A stretch of 10,864 nt of DNA from Alphaproteobacteria bacterium (GTDB lineage: Bacteria > Pseudomonadota > Alphaproteobacteria > MED-G09): assembly GCA_018658685.1 (NCBI GenBank), contig JABHUT010000116.1, positions 1-10,864 on the forward strand. Direction: 5' to 3'. A program made the position numbers and the translations under genes. The notes under the pieces were generated by a model. That model was not told the origin of the DNA. It ran no database searches and worked only from the letters and a program-made list of their open reading frames with translations. Every line of letters starts with the position of its first letter. Position 1 is the first letter of the stretch. Of the stretch, positions 6,762-10,864 are shown in pieces.

Positions 6762-7535
6762 TTATTTATTCTTTAAGACTTCTTCTTTTGCCCAATTAAT
6801 ACCCCTTCTTAGAAGAGTATAAAAAACAGGAAGATCCCAAGCACATCTCTCAACCGCAGGATAATATTCAAGAGGCTCAGGTAAGTCGTGCATATCATAG
6901 TGGCCGCGGCAATGTCCTAATGTTAGGTAAAGAACTTCTCCTTTATCTACAGTATGGAGGTATAAAACAGGCCAATTTTCTTGTGGCCAATCTTCTTCTA
7001 CAAAACCTTCAGCCTTTCCATCATATTCAGCTTCAAGAAGTACATTGAGTTTTCCATGAAGCTCCATTAGATACAATTCGTCAGTAGTTTCAAATTCCTC
7101 AACACCCTCAACAAGAGGGTGATCAGGTTGAACTACATTAACTTTATAAGGTTCAATTGGGGGGTGAGCTATAAATTGTGAACCCAGAGTTTCCATCATA
7201 ACTGGAGCAATTCTGGGACTATCAACTTTACCATCAGACATAAATTGAAGAATTGAATTAGTACCGTGCAATGCTAACCATCTATTACCTGAAGAGACAT
7301 AATCTTTAAGAACTCTTTGCTGCTCTAATGTAGGACGAACATCGCAAGTATAAGTAATTAAAAAATCAGCTTTTTCTATAGCATGGAGATTTGAATAATC
7401 TTCAAAAACTCTAACCTTCATTCTATCATCTTCTGCTAATAACTTAAGTATCTCTAATCTAGCAAAATCAATATCATGGAATTTACCTCCAGCAATAAAG
7501 ACTACATCGATTTTCTTCTTTATATCATCAGTCAT
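6762..7535 (-). CDS. ThuA-like domain protein
   Basis: This 257-residue protein fits the ThuA-like family (trehalose-utilisation type, class I glutamine-amidotransferase fold). Visible motifs in order are IAGGKFHD (14-21), a strand/turn GNRWLALHGTNS (83-94) where the fold's nucleophile elbow would be but with no Cys, HPLVEGV (139-145) followed by TTDELYLMEL (150-159), and LTLGHCRGHYDM (204-215). The C-terminal helix LLRRGINWA (241-249) is characteristic. Without the Cys it should not be an amidotransferase. Some family members work beside dehydrogenases that make 3-keto-sugars, and here it lies between two SDRs, so action on a keto intermediate is a reasonable inference. The start is supported by a G-rich site (GGGGGGT, 7543-7549) 22 nt after the upstream stop. 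Confidence 0.85.
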   Translation of the reverse strand: MTDDIKKKIDVVFIAGGKFHDIDFARLEILKLLAEDDRMKVRVFEDYSNLHAIEKADFLITYTCDVRPTLEQQRVLKDYVSSGNRWLALHGTNSILQFMSDGKVDSPRIAPVMMETLGSQFIAHPPIEPYKVNVVQPDHPLVEGVEEFETTDELYLMELHGKLNVLLEAEYDGKAEGFVEEDWPQENWPVLYLHTVDKGEVLYLTLGHCRGHYDMHDLPEPLEYYPAVERCAWDLPVFYTLLRRGINWAKEEVLKNK

Positions 7536-7557
7536 GATCTACACCCCCCAACTTAAA

Positions 7558-8316
7558 TTAGAATTGAACGCCTTTTGTAAATCCACCGTCAATCACTACA
7601 TTTGTTCCTGTTGTATGACCGCTTGCAGGGCTTGCAAGAAAAACAACTGACTTAGCAATATCTTCGCCTGCACCAAATTTTCCAAGAGGTATATTTTTAA
7701 GTGTGGCATTATAAAAGTCTGCCATATTGTCTTTGATATAATTCCATGGACCACCATCAATATAAATTGGACCTGGGCATATCACATTAGAACGAACACC
7801 ATTTGCACCTTCAGTTTGAGCAAGGTGATTTGAATAGTTTAATAGTCCAGCTTTTACAGCTCCATAAGGTCCACTTCCTGGGCCCTCTTCTATTGCAGTA
7901 GTAGTTGAAATCATAACAATCGATCCATTTGATGCCCTGAGGGCCTCTATAGAACTTTCAACAGCTCTAACTGTTCCCATAATATCAGTTTGAAAATTTG
8001 CAGCCCAACCTTTTTCACTTGGGTCTCCGCCTCCAGCACTAACTTGTGGTACTAAAATATCTAGCCCACCTAATTGATCAATTGTTGAAGCCATCCAAGC
8101 TTTAAAAGAGTCACCATCTGCAACATCAGCAGCGCCACCAATTGCATTAACACCTTTTGAACTAAGAGCTTCAAGAGCAGCATCTACATCTTCAACCTTA
8201 CGCGAGCAAATAGCCACGTCAACACCCTCATCAGCTAAAGCATGGGCTGTTGCTAATCCAATGCCCTTACTACCACCTGTAATAATTGCTTTTTTTCCTT
8301 TTAAACCTAAATCCAT
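7558..8316 (-). CDS. Classical SDR oxidoreductase, probable hydroxyl dehydrogenase
   Basis: This 252-residue protein has the length of a classical SDR. It carries the cofactor motif TGGSKGIG (13-20), Ser137 in MISTTT, and the catalytic pair Y151/K155 in PYGAVKAG. The C-terminal TGTNVVIDGGFTKGVQF (237-252) is typical of fabG-like SDRs. Ser-Arg after beta-2 (CSRK, 37-40) suggests NADP(H), though this is only an indication. The usual NNAG is altered to PQVSAGG (90-96), so the Asn of the catalytic tetrad is not at its standard place. Its position after the Rieske oxygenase and ferredoxin suggests that it oxidises the hydroxylated product, as cis-diol or alcohol dehydrogenases do in comparable clusters. 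The start has the best ribosome binding site in the operon (AAGGAGGAA, 6 nt before ATG). Substrate unknown. Confidence 0.9.
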   Translation of the reverse strand: MDLGLKGKKAIITGGSKGIGLATAHALADEGVDVAICSRKVEDVDAALEALSSKGVNAIGGAADVADGDSFKAWMASTIDQLGGLDILVPQVSAGGGDPSEKGWAANFQTDIMGTVRAVESSIEALRASNGSIVMISTTTAIEEGPGSGPYGAVKAGLLNYSNHLAQTEGANGVRSNVICPGPIYIDGGPWNYIKDNMADFYNATLKNIPLGKFGAGEDIAKSVVFLASPASGHTTGTNVVIDGGFTKGVQF

Positions 8317-8320
8317 AATC

Positions 8321-8330
8321 TTCCTCCTTT
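8321..8330 (-). promoter_or_regulatory. Strong ribosome binding site of the classical SDR gene
   Basis: The minus strand reads AAAGGAGGAA, near-perfect complementarity to the 16S rRNA tail, with the GGAGG core 7 nt before the ATG. It is much stronger than the sites of the flanking operon genes, which suggests this enzyme is made at a higher level. Confidence 0.7.
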
Positions 8331-8340
8331 ATTAATAAAA

Positions 8341-8727
8341 CTACATTGGTGGTCCAAAACCAGGGGGCATTCCCCCAGGGGTTATAGTCACCTTTTTCTT
8401 TTCTGGTATAATAATTTTTATTTCACCATCTTCCTCTTTAATATCAAAGCACACTAATGGTTTATTTGATAGGTTTGTCATAGATTTTCCTGTAGATAAC
8501 TCAAAACGTGCTCCGTGATGAGGGCAAGCATAAAATCCTCCGCGAAACCTACCTCCAGAAATATTTGTATTTGCATGAGGACAATTATCCTCAACAGCAA
8601 AAAGATCAGCTTCTGCAGATCGAATAATTAAAACAGACCTTCCATTAGATCTAAAAACTTTTTCTTCTCCAGGCCCTATATCTTCAGATGAACATATGGA
8701 CACAAAAAGATTTTCTTCTTGAGTCAT
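8341..8727 (-). CDS. Rieske [2Fe-2S] ferredoxin
   Basis: A 128-residue stand-alone Rieske protein. The cluster ligands are C49 and H51 (CPH) and C68 and H71 (CPHH), spaced as in ferredoxins that feed Rieske non-heme iron oxygenases. YACPHHGARFELSTGK (66-81) is characteristic of this group, and no N-terminal export signal or membrane anchor is seen, so the protein is cytoplasmic. It would pass electrons to the oxygenase encoded just upstream, whose stop lies 26 bp before this ATG. The last 13 residues (TPGGMPPGFGPPM) form a Gly/Pro-rich tail beyond the normal end of the fold, with no role I can assign. The ribosome binding site is weak (GAAAG). No reductase for this ferredoxin is in the window. 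Confidence 0.93.
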   Translation of the reverse strand: MTQEENLFVSICSSEDIGPGEEKVFRSNGRSVLIIRSAEADLFAVEDNCPHANTNISGGRFRGGFYACPHHGARFELSTGKSMTNLSNKPLVCFDIKEEDGEIKIIIPEKKKVTITPGGMPPGFGPPM

Positions 8728-8753
8728 AATAAAACTTTCAATAATTAATTAAG

Positions 8754-10133
8754 CTAGCCGTAATTAGGAACCTCGCCACCATCTTCCATAATAAGGCGAT
8801 CAATGACTTGATGAAAATGAACAATTCTTCTTTCTTGCTTTCCGCACCATAACCCTTTGTAGGATGGGTTATTCATTCCTTTTTGAACGAATGGTAAGTT
8901 ATGAGCATCCTGGTCAAGAACTTCTCCAAGAGAATGTTCTTCTCCATCTTTAACATAGCGATGCTCTGGTCTTGTATATTCACCATTAGCTTCCGCATCT
9001 CTTGCTGCTTTTGCAGCCATAGTAGCAGCCGTTTCGGTACGTTTATTATTTTTATCTTTAGCTAAGCTAAACATTTGAAGATCATAAAAACATTTATTAG
9101 GATCCTCTGGGTGAGGTCGTTGAGTAAACATCATATAATTAGTCGCATGAGTATTTAAAGTTACATTGGGAAATACAAGATAGTGATAGTCATCAGATAA
9201 TTGATCATCGTTTAATTTTGAAAAATCAAGATCCATTTCTTTGGCTCTTTCTCTTTGAGCAAGCTGAATATCCCTTCTAACTGTTTGAGCATTTCCTTTA
9301 TAAGTTTTAGGATCAACTCCATGTTGTTCCATATAGATAGCTAAACTTGGTCCAATTTTTTCTTGGTCAATATGAGGTCTCTCACTAGGAACACCAAAAG
9401 GAACAAGGTAACGATTATGGATATCATATAAATCTATCTGAACATCTTTATCTTCTAAATAGTCCATTATTTGGGGATGAGTTCCCCATACATGATAAGT
9501 CTCATTAAAAGCATCTACAGAAGCTTTCCAATTACAATTCCATTCAACTGTCATATCCATTACCAATTGCATTTCATCAAAATTATAAGCTGACAAATGC
9601 TGATCGAGTGGCCCTAACCATTCTTTCAGGGGTCGGACATCCGGATTAAGAGAATACATAATCCATCCATTCCACTCTTCGCAAGGAAGTTCATCTAAAT
9701 GCAAAGATGGATCACATAGTCCCTGAGGAAAAGTTTCTGGATCAGGACTATCAACTCTTTGTCCTTTAGCATCATACTGCCAACGATGGTATCCACACTT
9801 AAATGTGCCATCCGTTAAAATGCCATTTTTTTCTTGGGCTAATTGATTTCCTCTATGCTTACATACATTATGAAATGCCCTAACCTTTCCATCCTCGCCC
9901 CTAACCATTAAAATTGACCAATTTCCAATTTCGCTTGTTGTATAGCTATTGGGTTCTTTTATATCTTGAGATAAACCTCCACGGAGCCAAATTTTTGTCC
10001 AAATATGGTCCCACTCAAGCTTCATAAACTCTTTACTTGTATATCTTTCTTTTGGAATTCTAGAATAATCTAAATTAGGTTCTGGTGCTTTATCTCCAAG
10101 TGATCCTGGTTCAGCATAACGTATTAAAGGCAT
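8754..10133 (-). CDS. Rieske non-heme iron oxygenase, alpha subunit
   Basis: The catalytic subunit of a ring-hydroxylating-type oxygenase, using O2 and ferredoxin electrons to hydroxylate an organic substrate. Numbering from the ATG at 10133, the Rieske cluster is CKH (C91, H93) and CGYH (C113, H116). The mononuclear iron site is NETYHVWGTH, giving H214 and H219, with the distal carboxylate probably D409 in DQDAH. E211 takes the place of the bridging Asp between the two metal centres, as in many non-aromatic members. ATG is chosen over an in-frame TTG four codons upstream because that TTG overlaps the GGAG binding site. This gives 459 residues, within the family's usual range. No beta subunit is encoded, so a homo-oligomeric alpha-only enzyme is likely. 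It heads a five-gene operon. Substrate not predictable from sequence alone. Confidence 0.94.
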   Translation of the reverse strand: MPLIRYAEPGSLGDKAPEPNLDYSRIPKERYTSKEFMKLEWDHIWTKIWLRGGLSQDIKEPNSYTTSEIGNWSILMVRGEDGKVRAFHNVCKHRGNQLAQEKNGILTDGTFKCGYHRWQYDAKGQRVDSPDPETFPQGLCDPSLHLDELPCEEWNGWIMYSLNPDVRPLKEWLGPLDQHLSAYNFDEMQLVMDMTVEWNCNWKASVDAFNETYHVWGTHPQIMDYLEDKDVQIDLYDIHNRYLVPFGVPSERPHIDQEKIGPSLAIYMEQHGVDPKTYKGNAQTVRRDIQLAQRERAKEMDLDFSKLNDDQLSDDYHYLVFPNVTLNTHATNYMMFTQRPHPEDPNKCFYDLQMFSLAKDKNNKRTETAATMAAKAARDAEANGEYTRPEHRYVKDGEEHSLGEVLDQDAHNLPFVQKGMNNPSYKGLWCGKQERRIVHFHQVIDRLIMEDGGEVPNYG

Positions 10134-10139
10134 TAATTT

Positions 10140-10144
10140 CTCCA
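10140..10144 (-). promoter_or_regulatory. Ribosome binding site that fixes the oxygenase start
   Basis: TGGAG on the minus strand ends 6 nt before the ATG at 10133. The alternative TTG (10145-10143) overlaps this sequence and has no binding site of its own. The local RNA AUUU-GGAG-AAAU can pair as a weak 4-bp AU hairpin, a faint echo of the receptor-gene arrangement that could be chance. Confidence 0.7.
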
Positions 10145-10164
10145 AATAAAATTTAAGACAATAT

Positions 10165-10184
10165 ATCTAATAATTTTATTAGAT
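10165..10184. promoter_or_regulatory. Perfect palindrome in the divergent oxygenase/VOC intergenic region
   Basis: ATCTAATAA and TTATTAGAT are exact reverse complements separated by TT. The site lies 31 bp before the oxygenase ATG, downstream of its candidate promoter, where a bound repressor would block transcription. As RNA it would also form a hairpin in the leader. Arms of 9 bp with this symmetry suggest an operator for a dimeric regulator not identified here. Confidence 0.45.
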
Positions 10185-10207
10185 GTCTAGCATTATTAAT
10201 AAGAATA

Positions 10208-10236
10208 AATTTAAAAAATTGAACAAGAAATGTAAA
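10208..10236 (-). promoter_or_regulatory. Candidate sigma-70 promoter of the oxygenase operon
   Basis: On the minus strand TTTACA (5 of 6 to the -35 consensus) is followed after 17 bp by TAAATT (4 of 6 to the -10). Transcription would start near 10200 and give a leader of roughly 67 nt that contains the palindrome at 10165-10184. AT-rich sequence makes such matches common. Confidence 0.35.
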
Positions 10237-10269
10237 TAGTATGTTTTTTTTGATACGTAATATTGCGCC

Positions 10270-10298
10270 TTGACCATTTAGCAATAGAAGTCTTGAAT
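10270..10298 (+). promoter_or_regulatory. Candidate sigma-70 promoter of the VOC gene
   Basis: TTGACC (10270-10275, 5 of 6) is followed after 17 bp by TTGAAT (10293-10298, 4 of 6). The start would fall around 10305, leaving just enough leader for the binding site at 10307-10314. The spacing is good and this is the best plus-strand promoter match in the interval. Confidence 0.42.
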
Positions 10299-10306
10299 AG
10301 ATTTAT

Positions 10307-10314
10307 GGAGAGGG
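10307..10314 (+). promoter_or_regulatory. Ribosome binding site that fixes the VOC gene start
   Basis: GGAGAGGG lies 4 nt before the ATG at 10319, with its GGAG part 8 nt away. This favours the ATG over the in-frame TTG at 10316, which immediately precedes it and would sit too close to the site. Confidence 0.65.
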
Positions 10315-10318
10315 TTTG

Positions 10319-10852
10319 ATGGAAAAAAAATTTGGATCAATAATGCAAATGGGTTTTATTGTTGAAGACATGGATGTTGCAATTGATTTTTGGACACAAA
10401 AAATGAATGTTGGACCTTTCATTAAATTAGAAGGTATTGAGCTCATAGATCAATATTACAAAGGAAAGCCAGCAGACTTAGATTTTTCCGGCGCCCTATC
10501 TTATTCAGGAAGCATGCAAATTGAATTAATCAAACAACATTGTAATACGCCATCTTTGTATAATGAATATGTAAATAATGAAAAAGGAGGACTTCATCAC
10601 TTATGTTGCCTAACTCAAGATATTGAAAATGACATTCGTATTTTAGAATCTCAGGGCTATATAAATCTTCAGGGTGGTAAAACTCAAGATAATGGTCAGT
10701 TTGCCTATTTAGATACACCTGAGAGAGAAAGACCGATCTTTGAACTTGCTCAACTATCTGAGGGGGGATTGAGTTTTTTTGCCATGATAGAAGAAGCTGC
10801 AAAAAATTGGGACAAAAAAACAACTCTAATGGAAGCTGAGATTATACTTTGA
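10319..10852 (+). CDS. VOC-family protein, glyoxalase/epimerase-like
   Basis: This 177-residue protein has two paired beta-alpha-beta-beta-beta modules of the vicinal oxygen chelate fold. The N-terminal module holds QMGFIVEDMDVAIDFW (10-25), the standard opening of glyoxalase_4/methylmalonyl-CoA-epimerase-like members. Likely metal ligands are Q10, E69 (MQIEL), H93 (GLHHLC) and E142 (PIFELAQ), so the full set appears to be present. At this size it is not a two-domain extradiol dioxygenase. It would isomerise or epimerise, or otherwise act on, a substrate bearing vicinal oxygens, such as an oxygenated product of the divergent oxygenase operon. The ATG at 10319 is preferred over the adjacent TTG. 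A C-terminal helical tail of about 30 residues (148-177) follows the fold. Reaction unknown. Confidence 0.88.
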   Translation: MEKKFGSIMQMGFIVEDMDVAIDFWTQKMNVGPFIKLEGIELIDQYYKGKPADLDFSGALSYSGSMQIELIKQHCNTPSLYNEYVNNEKGGLHHLCCLTQDIENDIRILESQGYINLQGGKTQDNGQFAYLDTPERERPIFELAQLSEGGLSFFAMIEEAAKNWDKKTTLMEAEIIL

Positions 10853-10864
10853 TTTATAAAATAC

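Noticed and set aside
10134..10145. TTG start four codons upstream for the oxygenase
   Set aside because: The TTG overlaps the GGAG binding site that serves the ATG at 10133; it has no site of its own.
10316..10318. TTG start one codon upstream for the VOC protein
   Set aside because: ATG directly follows and is better spaced from GGAGAGGG at 10307-10314.
10530..10823. 97-codon minus-strand frame
   Set aside because: Antisense to the VOC gene, whose fold and metal ligands are clear; the antisense peptide has no recognisable feature.
1..10864. CRISPR arrays, tRNA or rRNA genes, insertion sequences and phage att sites
   Set aside because: None seen on reading both strands: no regularly spaced repeats, no transposase-like frame, no tRNA-like cloverleaf noticed. 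A covariance-model scan would be needed to exclude small RNAs.

Overview
This is an AT-rich, gene-dense stretch that looks like an accessory catabolic locus from a Gram-negative marine bacterium. Two TonB-dependent outer-membrane receptors, a Rieske oxygenase set, short intergenic gaps and the low-GC style suggest a streamlined gammaproteobacterium of the SAR86 type. That placement is inference: the window has no rRNA or other phylogenetic marker.

Left end (1-1019). The start of an exported protein on the minus strand runs off the left edge at base 1. Divergent to it is a TetR-family regulator (316-969), with two copies of an operator-like palindrome just upstream. A 9-bp hairpin at 997-1019 serves as a shared terminator for the regulator and for the receptor gene that converges on it.

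Middle (1044-5917, minus strand). Two tandem, related TonB-dependent receptors (751 and 797 aa) each end at a rho-independent terminator. Their mRNA leaders share two features beyond an ordinary promoter and ribosome binding site: the Shine-Dalgarno GGGG is the loop of a 6-bp hairpin whose stem sequence differs between the genes but still pairs, and a 13-nt block reading GGGTCTWTWTTTA lies about 65 nt before each ATG.

Right part (6057-10133, minus strand). A tight five-gene operon is read in this order: Rieske non-heme iron oxygenase alpha subunit, stand-alone Rieske ferredoxin, classical SDR, ThuA-like protein, and a second SDR in which Thr replaces the catalytic Tyr. Gaps are 3-26 nt. No terminator is evident before the 797-aa receptor 139 bp downstream, so the receptor may be co-transcribed. 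A VOC (glyoxalase/epimerase-like) protein is read divergently at 10319-10852, and the 170-185 bp between carries promoter candidates and a palindrome with 9-bp arms.

Working model (inference). One or both receptors import a scarce, probably bulky organic compound across the outer membrane. The oxygenase, fed electrons by the ferredoxin, hydroxylates it, and the SDRs, ThuA-like and VOC proteins oxidise or rearrange the product. No oxygenase reductase is present. The substrate cannot be read from the sequence. The combination of ThuA-like protein, Rieske pair and two SDRs does not match a pathway I can name.
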